Assembly: GCA_038210985.1 (NCBI GenBank)
Contig: JBBQWB010000106.1
Location: forward strand, 1 to 10,305
Length of the DNA stretch: 10,305 nucleotides
DNA from: JAQUGA01 sp038210985
GTDB lineage: Bacteria; Bacteroidota; Bacteroidia; Bacteroidales; WCHB1-69
Direction: 5' to 3'
Shown here one piece after another: positions 1 through 6,719 of the stretch. The first letter of the stretch is position 1. The number at the start of each line of letters is the position of its first letter. The notes under the pieces are model-generated. The model was not told the origin of the DNA, did not search any database, and saw only the letters and a program-made list of their open reading frames with translations. The position numbers and the translations under genes were made by a program.

Positions 1-348
1 GATAATTCAATGCTGATATACCTTGGGGATAAATTGTTTTTCTAAATTGAACTTCAACGCAAAACAATTCAAAGTATTAAAGCCGTTAAAGAAAATATTA
101 ATCCCGAAAAAACGTTAATTGTAACATTATAGCAGAAAGTCGAAGGAAAAGTTCACGAATCAATCATTATGAAAATTGAAAATCCATTTAAATATAAACT
201 TGAATATAAGGCTCTGATTTATATCAAAAAATTTGATAAATGGTCGTGGACAAAAGTAAACGCCGTAGAAGCAAAAAAACTCTCAACCGAAGTTTGGACA
301 GACATTGTTACTTCGGTTGCATTGTCTGAATTAAAGTTTAACAAATAA
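1..348 (+). pseudogene. Interrupted hypothetical protein gene, 5' end outside window
   Basis: One reading frame runs from base 1 to a TAA at 346-348 and is broken by TAA at 43-45 and TAG at 130-132. The amino-acid sequence stays protein-like across both stops, and the frame never shifts. The part after the second stop (from an ATG at 169) gives 59 residues, with a central stretch containing NPFKYKLEYKALIYIKKF and a Trp-rich region (KWSW, EVWTD). I do not recognise the family with confidence; it resembles small hypothetical proteins of Bacteroidota. Both stops could come from Gln codons (CAA to TAA, CAG to TAG) by a C-to-T change; TAG could also come from TGG. It lies 54 nt upstream of a second broken gene in the same frame, suggesting a former two-gene unit. 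Alternatives are a short functional ORF from 169, or sequencing errors. Confidence 0.55.
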
Positions 349-402
349 TGTTTGCAAAGAAAAAATGAAACAAAATCAATTATTAAAATAAATTCAACGA
401 AT

Positions 403-1014
403 ATGAAAAACACAATTAAATTATTCATTTTAATAACTTTAATTTGAATTAATTTGAAAACACATGGCGATTCGCCTTTAACATCCACCGGATTTAGCGA
501 AGCTTATAAAAACGAAGAGATAATAAAAACAGCTTCCGAAGCAAACGGCATTTTAACCAAGCAATTAATGGAGTATTTAAATGTCAAGAAAAACCCGATT
601 GCTGTTAAAATGGCAATTATAAACAACATCAGTTGGGATTTTAACTGCAAGGATAACGCAAATGTTTGGTATAATTATTTGGCATTAAATCAAGGATATA
701 CTAGCAAAAATGATTTTTTAAAAAAAGGGAAAGATTATGAGCTTCTGTGAATGGCTTATTTACAGGCATTGGATAATTATTTTGACGTTTCCCAAGCCAT
801 TATTTTTGCGGAACAAGCTTTAACTAAAAATCCAAAAAGCTACACATTTAATATTATTTGTGCATTAATAAAAGCTCAATTGGCATTCGACTCGGATTGG
901 TGCAAAGTTTATTCGCTAACAAATGAGGTTAGACTATACGAATCCTTATTTAAAGATATGGATGAAGAAGCCATAAAAATCATTTTTGAGTATATGGATT
1001 TGTATAAATGCTAA
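403..1014 (+). pseudogene. Hypothetical secreted protein gene interrupted by two in-frame TGA codons
   Basis: An ATG at 403 opens a frame that ends with TAA at 1012-1014, for 203 residues if read through. It is cut by TGA at 445-447 and 748-750. The N-terminus (MKNTIKLFILITLI, then the first TGA) looks like a Sec signal peptide. The second TGA falls in a continuous helical-looking region, between KDYELL and MAYLQALDNYF. Without readthrough, the visible pieces are a 98-residue ORF from a TTG at 454 and an 87-residue ORF from an ATG at 751. Other Trp codons in the same frame are TGG, and the rest of the window uses the standard code, so host-wide TGA-to-Trp recoding is unlikely. Both TGA codons are one G-to-A step from TGG. 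The function is unknown. The alpha-helical C-terminal half has some TPR-like character, but I cannot assign a repeat. It is most likely a young pseudogene. Confidence 0.6.
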
Positions 1015-1170
1015 TACCGAAAACTGAAATTACAACAAAGGCTCGGATTGCAATTTGAGCCAACGGATATTGAAAACAGGAATGGTTTCGACGGGCTCAA
1101 CCAACAATTTCGAGCAAAAAATCAAGCTGGAATTTGGTGACATACTGAGTTTTAGGAGCATCCGCCACCC

Positions 1171-1239
1171 TTCGACAGGCTCTGGATGACTAGTTCGACA
1201 GGCTCTGGACGACGACTTCGACAGGCTCTCTGGATGGCG
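1171..1239. repeat. Three-copy tandem repeat, 23-nt period, TTCGACAGGCTCTGGA core
   Basis: The core TTCGACAGGCTCTGGA begins at 1171 and 1194, and a third copy with a two-base insertion (CTCT before GGA) begins at 1217. The period is exactly 23 nt. The array is bracketed by a 6-bp inverted repeat, CCGCCA at 1162-1167 and TGGCGG at 1235-1240. A diverged relative (TTCGACGGGCTCAACC) lies at about 1086-1101. The TTCGACAGGCTC word is a well-known dispersed intergenic repeat in many bacterial genomes. Confidence 0.75.
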
Positions 1240-1285
1240 GCTTTCGTTTGTTCGGATTTGCAAATCGAAACCTAGCCGAAACCTA

Positions 1286-1323
1286 GCATCTCTTCGCCAC
1301 GGCTAACGCTCGATGTCTGGTTT
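1286..1323 (+). repeat. Partial copy of the dispersed CTCGATGACTGG repeat family
   Basis: This 38-nt stretch matches 9792-9829 at all but about three positions. It includes the small hairpin head (TTCGCCACGGC) and one tandem unit (GCTCGATGTCTGGTTT), after which it changes to unrelated palindromic sequence. It shows that the repeat family at the right end of the window is dispersed and not confined to one locus. Confidence 0.7.
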
Positions 1324-1376
1324 CGGAGATCGGATTGCAAATCCGAGCCAACGACAGTTAAGCCTTTTACAAAAGC

Positions 1377-1405
1377 AAAAAGCCATTGTTTCCAATGGCT
1401 TTTTT
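1377..1405. terminator. Strong bidirectional intrinsic terminator
   Basis: A perfect 12-bp stem, AAAAAGCCATTG (1377-1388) with CAATGGCTTTTT (1393-1404), closes on a 4-nt TTTC loop. It is followed by a T-run on the plus strand and by CTTTTTGCTTTT on the minus strand. It lies just downstream of the M16 peptidase stop on the minus strand, and would also stop plus-strand transcripts coming from the broken genes. Confidence 0.85.
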
Positions 1406-1427
1406 TAATCTTAAAAATAATGTAGTA

Positions 1428-4238
1428 TTATTTTTTCTTTTCAGGATAAAGTACGGCTCTAACGTAGTGGTCTTTACTGATGTATTTTTGAACTACTGTT
1501 TGAATGTCTTTTGAAGTAACGGCTTTTACACGTGCTTCAAAATCACTTACATTCAATGGGTCTCCATTAAAATCAGAATCTGAAATTTTATTTAACCAGA
1601 ATCTATTTGTTTTAACGTCGGTTTCGCGTTTTCTTAATGTTTGTTCTTTAACTTTATTTAAAGTAACTTCATCCACACCCTTTTTCTGGAAATCAGCAAT
1701 AATTTTCATTACCGCTTTGGTTAATTTATCCGCATTTTTAGGTGAACAACCAAACAATACCATTAACGTATAATTTGTAGTTGGATATTTTTCGATTTGC
1801 ATTTGAGTTTGAGGAGAATAAACACCGCTCATTTTTTCGCGGATAACTTCGATAAGTTTAATCGAAAGTGCTTGCTCAAACATAACCAATTGCAAATTAG
1901 TTTCTTGATTCCATTCAAATTCGCGGCTAAAAATCATGCCCACCATGCTTTTGTCTTCAGTTCCTTTGCGAACTTCTACATTTTTGGTAGTGGCTGGAAA
2001 TTTATTGAAAACATCTTTAAATGTTTCTTCGCGTTTTGTGTTTGGTAAATTACCAATATATTTTTCAATCATTGGAAGAATTTCGTCCACTTTAAAACTT
2101 CCAACAAAGAAGAATGTAAAGTCGCCAGCATTTTTAAAACGATCGGTATAAATTTCCCATACTTTTTCCATGTTGGCACGACTAATAAATGCTTCATCTG
2201 GAATAGCAACTTGGCGTGGGTCGTTTTGAGTAGACGTTTTCATAAGTGTATCAATCATTGCATACATTGGATTGTTTCCTAAAAGTTTCAACTGATTTGT
2301 CATTTCAGAAACTACGGATTCAAATGCATCTTTATCTTTTCGAGGAGCATCAAAATATAAAAATGTAAGTTGCAAAAGAGTTTCAAAATCTTTTACGGTA
2401 GTGTTACCCATAAAACCTTCTTTAACTTGATCGATAAAAGGGCTAATACTAATATTTTTACCTTTTAATTTTTTGCTTAACTCTGCATTGTCAAACTGAC
2501 CTAAACCAGCACGATCCACAATTGTTGTTGCAAACATTGCCGATGGAAAATCTTCGGCTTTGGTTAAACTGTAACCACCTTTTGAGTGAGCATACATTAA
2601 AATTTCGTCATTTTTAAACTCAGTAGGTTTTAAAACTACTCTAACACCGTTAGAAAGAATGATTTCGGTAATTCCTAATTCTTTATTTTCGGTACGTTTT
2701 GTAACAGTTGCAGGTGTAAGTTCTTTTGTAACAAGAGGTTCTGGTTTAAAATTATCAACATAAGGTTGAACAACTTTAAGTTGTGCATTATTTAAAATTG
2801 CAGAAACTTCCTTTTCATTAGGTATTTTAATACCAGCTTTATCTGGACCATTAACAATTACCACTTGATTTTCGGGAGTTATCCATTTTTTCGCCAAACC
2901 ATTAATCTCTTCTAAAGAAATATCATCTAAAAGTTTTTTAACAAAATTGAATTCATTTTTAGCACCTGGAATTGGTTCATTATTTAAAAAGTGTTGTACA
3001 TACTCATCGGCAAAATTAGCAGATTCATTTTTATCTACTTCATTGGCATTTTTTTCGTAATTGCTCAACATTTCTTCTTTCGCTCTGTCAAATTCGGTTT
3101 GAAGGAAACCAAATTGTTTAACTCGTTCATTTTCACGAATAATTGTTTCGAGGGCTTTATCTAATTGATTTTCTTTTGCAATTGCATACGATAAATAAGC
3201 TTCCAAGGTACGGGCTAAAAATCCTTCATATCCCACAGATGCGGCTACGAATGGACAATCAGATTTTTGTTGAATTTCGCTTAAACGAGCATTAAACATG
3301 GAGCTATAAATAGATGCCATTAAATATTCGCGATAATCGGCGATTGTTTTTTTCTCTTTTGCTTTATGTTTAATAAAATAAATAATCATATTGTTGGTAG
3401 CTTCTTTGTCGGTAACTACTGCAATAAGAGGTTCTTTGTTTCCTGCTACGTTGTATAATATTTTTTCACGAGGATTTTCGCGTTTTGGCAAAGCACCAAA
3501 TAATTCTTTAATTTTTGCTTCTGCTTTATCTAATTCAATGTCACCAACAACGATAATTGATTGTAAGTCTGGACGATACCAATCGCGATAAAAATTACGG
3601 ATAGTTTCGTGTTTAAAGGTTTTCAAAAGTTCAGGTAAGCCAATAGGTAAACGGTCGGCATAACGAGATTGATAAAAAGCAGTTGGGAACCATTTTTTAC
3701 GCATTCTATCATCAGCACCTAAGCCCATACGCCATTCTTCTAAAATAATTCCACGTTCGCTATCGATTTCTTTGCTGTCCATAGTTAAAAAAGCTGCCCA
3801 ATTTAGCAACACTTGATAACCTTTGTCAACAAATTCTTGATTGTCGGAAGGGATATTTAAAGAATACACCGTTTCGTCAAAACCAGTATAAGCATTTAAA
3901 TCGCCACCAAAACGCATTCCAATAGACTGCAAATAACTAACTAATTGATTTTTTGGAAAATCTTTTGATCCATTAAATGCCATGTGCTCGGTAAAGTGAG
4001 CTAAACCTTGTTGATCTTCATTTTCTTGCATCGAACCAGCATTAACAGCCAAACGCATTTCAACACGTTTTTCGGGTTTGCCATTTTTACGAATATAATA
4101 CGTTAATCCATTTGGCAATTTACCTATTCGAACATTTTTATCGATAGGTATTTCGGCATTAAGATTCATTTTTTGAGCAGTTGCAATTCCTGAAAACAGA
4201 AACGCAATTAACCCAAAAAGCAACATTGATTTTTTCAT
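1428..4238 (-). CDS. Secreted two-domain M16 family zinc metallopeptidase (PqqL-like insulinase)
   Basis: The protein has 936 residues. A Sec signal peptide (about 1-21; LFGLIAFLFSGIATA, likely cut after A21) indicates export to the periplasm or cell envelope. The N-terminal M16 domain carries the inverted zinc motif HFTEH: H81 and H85 bind zinc, E84 is catalytic, and E161 in DSERGIILEE is the likely third ligand, 76 residues after H85 as the family expects. The region GDLNAYTGFDETVYSL is typical of M16. The C-terminal half is a second M16-like domain without HxxEH but with the conserved REKMSGVYSP segment (800-809), which in this family helps complete the active site of the clamshell. The length suits the roughly 940-residue single-chain form common in Bacteroidota. 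The physiological substrate is unknown; family members degrade peptides. The start lies 29 nt after the dnaX stop, so it is probably co-transcribed, with the terminator at 1377-1405. Confidence 0.93.
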   Translation of the reverse strand: MKKSMLLFGLIAFLFSGIATAQKMNLNAEIPIDKNVRIGKLPNGLTYYIRKNGKPEKRVEMRLAVNAGSMQENEDQQGLAHFTEHMAFNGSKDFPKNQLVSYLQSIGMRFGGDLNAYTGFDETVYSLNIPSDNQEFVDKGYQVLLNWAAFLTMDSKEIDSERGIILEEWRMGLGADDRMRKKWFPTAFYQSRYADRLPIGLPELLKTFKHETIRNFYRDWYRPDLQSIIVVGDIELDKAEAKIKELFGALPKRENPREKILYNVAGNKEPLIAVVTDKEATNNMIIYFIKHKAKEKKTIADYREYLMASIYSSMFNARLSEIQQKSDCPFVAASVGYEGFLARTLEAYLSYAIAKENQLDKALETIIRENERVKQFGFLQTEFDRAKEEMLSNYEKNANEVDKNESANFADEYVQHFLNNEPIPGAKNEFNFVKKLLDDISLEEINGLAKKWITPENQVVIVNGPDKAGIKIPNEKEVSAILNNAQLKVVQPYVDNFKPEPLVTKELTPATVTKRTENKELGITEIILSNGVRVVLKPTEFKNDEILMYAHSKGGYSLTKAEDFPSAMFATTIVDRAGLGQFDNAELSKKLKGKNISISPFIDQVKEGFMGNTTVKDFETLLQLTFLYFDAPRKDKDAFESVVSEMTNQLKLLGNNPMYAMIDTLMKTSTQNDPRQVAIPDEAFISRANMEKVWEIYTDRFKNAGDFTFFFVGSFKVDEILPMIEKYIGNLPNTKREETFKDVFNKFPATTKNVEVRKGTEDKSMVGMIFSREFEWNQETNLQLVMFEQALSIKLIEVIREKMSGVYSPQTQMQIEKYPTTNYTLMVLFGCSPKNADKLTKAVMKIIADFQKKGVDEVTLNKVKEQTLRKRETDVKTNRFWLNKISDSDFNGDPLNVSDFEARVKAVTSKDIQTVVQKYISKDHYVRAVLYPEKKK

Positions 4239-4267
4239 ACTTAATTGTTTTTATTTATTTGTAATGG

Positions 4268-6046
4268 TTAATATAATTCAAGTCCTAATTGTTTTTTAAA
4301 ATTGGATAATTCAGGCACTTTTTTCAACAAATACTTAAATTTATCATCATCGGTATATGGAATTTCTGTGTCATTTTTTTCTCGTTCGCCCTCAATTATT
4401 TCAATCATGACATTTTTATTTTTTAATCGTTCACGCATCTTAATTTGAATGCCTTGCAGTGATTCAAACAAAGTTTTTTGTATCAACTGATTACTAACCG
4501 TAATTTGCAAAACATTTTGTTCTTCATTAAATTGAAGTGAAAATTTACTTATTTGAGAAGCAAATGGCGATTCGCTAATAACATCATTTACTGCATCTTC
4601 CCAATGTTTATTGATTTTTTCAAGATCGTTTTCTTGATTAAAAACAGCTTCGGGCTCCGAAGCGATGCTTGTATCGGATGTTTTTTTAATTTCCGCTTTT
4701 AAACCTCGAATGGAAATCATCTCCCCTTGCAAACTTTTATTACTTAGATAACTGTCTGGTTTTTTATCCGTTATTGAAAAATCAGTAGATACTTTTTCTT
4801 TGGTTGTAGAAGTTTCATATTTTGGAGGCACTACAATTTGCGTCGTATTTTCGGTTGAAACACTACTTCCCACATTTATTCCCGACAATGGTTTTGCCTG
4901 ACTAATGCTTGATTTATTGTAAATATCCGCTTGATTTCCACTATTATTTGAAGCATCCTTTAGCAAACACATCTGCATTAAAGCAAGCTCAACAATCAAT
5001 CGTTTATTATTGCTTTCGCGATACTGAACATCGCATTTATTGGCTATATCCAACATTTTAATAAAAACATTGGTTGGAGAAATTTTTGCTTGGTTAATAT
5101 ATTTTAATTTCACCTGTTCGCTTACCTCTATTAACTTAACTGTAACTTCGGTTTGAGCCATTATTAAGTTACGGATATGGCTGCTCAATCCTAAAATAAA
5201 ATGTTGAGGATCAAAGCCACGTTCAATAATTTCTTCCAAAAGCAACATTGTTTCTTTTAAGTCATTTACCGAAACAAAGTCAACTATTCTGAAAAAGTAA
5301 TCGTAATCTAGAATATTAAGATTTGCAATTACATCATGATAGGTAAGGTTTCTTCCTGAAAAACTAACCATTTGATCAAACAAACTTAAAGCATCACGAA
5401 GACCTCCATCGGCTTTTTGAGCAATCATGTGCAAAGCTTCGTCATCGGCAATTACATTTTCGCAATTAGCAACAAATCGAAGGTGTTTTGCAATATCTTC
5501 CACCGTTATCCTTCTGAAATCGAAAATTTGACAACGCGATAAAATAGTAGGAATAATTTTATGTTTTTCGGTAGTAGCAAGGATAAATTTAGCGTATGGT
5601 GGCGGCTCTTCTAAGGTTTTTAAAAATGCATTAAATGCACTCGACGACAACATGTGAACTTCATCGATGATATACACTTTATATTTTCCTCCTTGCGGTG
5701 GAATTCTAACTTGATCCACCAGATCTCTCATTTTTTCGACCGAACTATTAGATGCTGCATCCAGTTCATAAATGCTTAACGAAGCATTTTTATCGAAACT
5801 TAAACACGAATCACACTCGTTGCAGGGTTCGCCATCCTCGGTAATATGTTGGCAATTAAGTGCTTTTGCCAAAATACGTGCACAAGTAGTTTTACCAACT
5901 CCTCGAGGACCACAAAACAAAAATGCTTGTGCTACCTGATTTGTTCTAATAGCATTTTGCAAAGTTTTAGTAATCGATTCTTGACCCACAACCGTTTTAA
6001 ATTCGGCTGGTCGATACTTTCGTGCTGATACAATAAATTGTTCCAT
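4268..6046 (-). CDS. dnaX: DNA polymerase III subunit gamma/tau
   Basis: DnaX is the ATPase subunit of the clamp loader, which puts the beta clamp onto primed DNA in the replisome. I chose the ATG at 6046 (592 residues, MEQFIVSARKYRP). An upstream in-frame ATG at 6067 adds MNNTKNN, which is unlike the family, and would lie at or before the predicted transcription start. From the 6046 start: Walker A GPRGVGKTT at 46-54, zinc-binding Cys at 65, 75, 78 and 81, Walker B VYIIDE at 124-129, sensor-1 segment ILATTEKHK around 155-163, and the arginine finger in SRC (R171). AAA+ lid and collar (domain III) follow to about 365. A low-complexity linker rich in Ser, Thr, Asn and Lys (about 365-470) leads to a conserved tau-like C-terminal region. 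An A7 run at codons 454-456 lies in the linker. The gene is upstream of the M16 peptidase gene. Confidence 0.96.
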   Translation of the reverse strand: MEQFIVSARKYRPAEFKTVVGQESITKTLQNAIRTNQVAQAFLFCGPRGVGKTTCARILAKALNCQHITEDGEPCNECDSCLSFDKNASLSIYELDAASNSSVEKMRDLVDQVRIPPQGGKYKVYIIDEVHMLSSSAFNAFLKTLEEPPPYAKFILATTEKHKIIPTILSRCQIFDFRRITVEDIAKHLRFVANCENVIADDEALHMIAQKADGGLRDALSLFDQMVSFSGRNLTYHDVIANLNILDYDYFFRIVDFVSVNDLKETMLLLEEIIERGFDPQHFILGLSSHIRNLIMAQTEVTVKLIEVSEQVKLKYINQAKISPTNVFIKMLDIANKCDVQYRESNNKRLIVELALMQMCLLKDASNNSGNQADIYNKSSISQAKPLSGINVGSSVSTENTTQIVVPPKYETSTTKEKVSTDFSITDKKPDSYLSNKSLQGEMISIRGLKAEIKKTSDTSIASEPEAVFNQENDLEKINKHWEDAVNDVISESPFASQISKFSLQFNEEQNVLQITVSNQLIQKTLFESLQGIQIKMRERLKNKNVMIEIIEGEREKNDTEIPYTDDDKFKYLLKKVPELSNFKKQLGLELY

Positions 6047-6071
6047 ATTATTTTTGGTATTGTTCAAACTT

Positions 6072-6079
6072 CAAAAATA
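6072..6079 (-). promoter_or_regulatory. Predicted -7 box (TATTTTTG) for dnaX
   Basis: Read on the minus strand this is TATTTTTG, an exact match to the Bacteroidota -7 consensus TAnnTTTG. The expected transcription start is near 6066. That gives a leader of about 20 nt for the ATG at 6046 and essentially none for the ATG at 6067. I do not see a convincing -33 TTTG at the usual spacing. Confidence 0.5.
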
Positions 6080-6169
6080 CAAAATTTGCAACAATGTACG
6101 TACTTAGTTTAATATTTTAAACAAAAATAAGATTTGATTTCAATACAAAAGTTTGTTTTAGATAAAACG

Positions 6170-6254
6170 ACTAAAAAAGCCCATGAAAAGTGAAAAACGA
6201 CCGACTTTACTAAAAAAAGAATGACTAATTCATGACTAAAATCACTAAAAAAAG
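6170..6254. repeat. Three ACTAAAAAA(A)G repeats in the divergent control region
   Basis: ACTAAAAAAG occurs at 6170-6179, and ACTAAAAAAAG at 6209-6219 and 6244-6254, spaced 39 and 35 nt apart. GACTAA also recurs at about 6223 and 6234. They lie in the 277-nt gap between dnaX and the DUF3127 gene, upstream of the predicted plus-strand promoter. A-tracts recurring every three to four helical turns could bend the DNA or bind a regulator. In DNA this rich in A and T, chance is also plausible. Confidence 0.35.
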
Positions 6255-6294
6255 AAATATTTGGGATAAAAGGCAATTTCTAATTTGAATTTCC

Positions 6295-6302
6295 TATTTT
6301 TG
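6295..6302 (+). promoter_or_regulatory. Predicted -7 box (TATTTTTG) for the DUF3127-mltG operon
   Basis: TATTTTTG matches the Bacteroidota -7 consensus TAnnTTTG exactly. The predicted start is near 6308, giving a leader of about 15 nt before the ATG at 6324. The leader is A-rich with no Shine-Dalgarno sequence, as is usual in this phylum. No TTTG is visible at the standard -33 distance; the nearest, at 6284-6287, is too close. Confidence 0.55.
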
Positions 6303-6323
6303 TAAACTAAAAAATATAACATT

Positions 6324-6710
6324 ATGGCAATAGAAATTAGCGGTAAATTAAGTCAAATTTTACCAATTCAAAGTGGCAGCGGACGCACAGGAACAGATTG
6401 GAAAAAGCAAGAATTCATTATTGAAACAGAGGATCAATTTCCAAAAAAAGTATGCATGAACCTTTGGGGCGACAAAGTGGAAGAATTGAAAAACTTCACC
6501 ATTGGACAAACCATAAAAGCATCGGTTAACATCGAATCGCGTGAATTTAATGGACGCTGGTACACCGACATTCGTGCTTGGAAACTCGAAAACTTAAGTC
6601 AAGAAACTGCAAATAAAACTGCTCCAGTTACAAGCTCAAACAATCCTGTTAATCCTGAATACTTCAACTCATTGGTGAGTGAAAACGAAGGCGACGACCT
6701 CCCATTTTAA
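6324..6710 (+). CDS. DUF3127 protein, SSB-like OB fold with DDLPF C-terminal tip
   Basis: This 128-residue protein matches the DUF3127 family of Bacteroidota. Visible marks are GKLSQILPIQSGSG near the N-terminus, DWKKQEFIIETE (about 25-36), a CMNLWGDKVEELK segment, and the well-conserved IESREFNGRWYTDIRAWKLE (about 70-89). The pattern of beta strands fits an OB fold, as in single-stranded DNA-binding proteins. After residue 90 comes a flexible Ser/Thr/Asn-rich tail ending in GDDLPF. This closely copies the acidic tip (DDDIPF in E. coli SSB) that recruits replication and repair partners. I infer a ssDNA-binding or SSB-accessory role; this is not proven for the family. It is the first gene of the operon and is transcribed divergently from dnaX. 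The main SSB of the cell is probably encoded elsewhere. Confidence 0.88.
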   Translation: MAIEISGKLSQILPIQSGSGRTGTDWKKQEFIIETEDQFPKKVCMNLWGDKVEELKNFTIGQTIKASVNIESREFNGRWYTDIRAWKLENLSQETANKTAPVTSSNNPVNPEYFNSLVSENEGDDLPF

Positions 6711-6719
6711 TATAAAATC

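Larger units (their letters stand above)
1040..1353. repeat. Mosaic of short palindromic and tandem repeats, gene-free
   Basis: This stretch holds no credible gene; the minus-strand ORF across it is a by-product of the repeats. It is framed by two related sequences in direct orientation, at 1044-1065 and 1331-1353, which share CGGATTGCAA and AGCCAACG. Each forms an imperfect or perfect palindrome (1040-1061 with two G-T wobbles; CGGATT/AATCCG at 1331-1336 and 1340-1345). A third related palindrome, GATTTGCAAATC, sits near 1254-1265. The element CGAAACCTAG occurs twice, at 1266-1275 and 1277-1286. G+C is clearly higher than in the neighbouring genes. Such palindromic intergenic repeats are common in Bacteroidota genomes. 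I see no transposase or target-site duplication. Confidence 0.6.

Noticed and set aside
1..1014. Alternative genetic code (TGA as Trp, TAA/TAG as Gln)
   Set aside because: The other genes in the window end normally, use TGG for Trp and have no internal stops, so the code appears standard.
1030..1263. 77-residue minus-strand ORF with Ser/Arg/Glu-rich repeats
   Set aside because: It is the translation of the TTCGACAGGCTC repeats and palindromes, with no plausible start context or domain.
1504..2151. Plus-strand ORFs inside the M16 peptidase gene (1504-1773, 1797-2048, 1936-2151)
   Set aside because: They are shadows of the 936-residue peptidase, which has full family motifs on the opposite strand.
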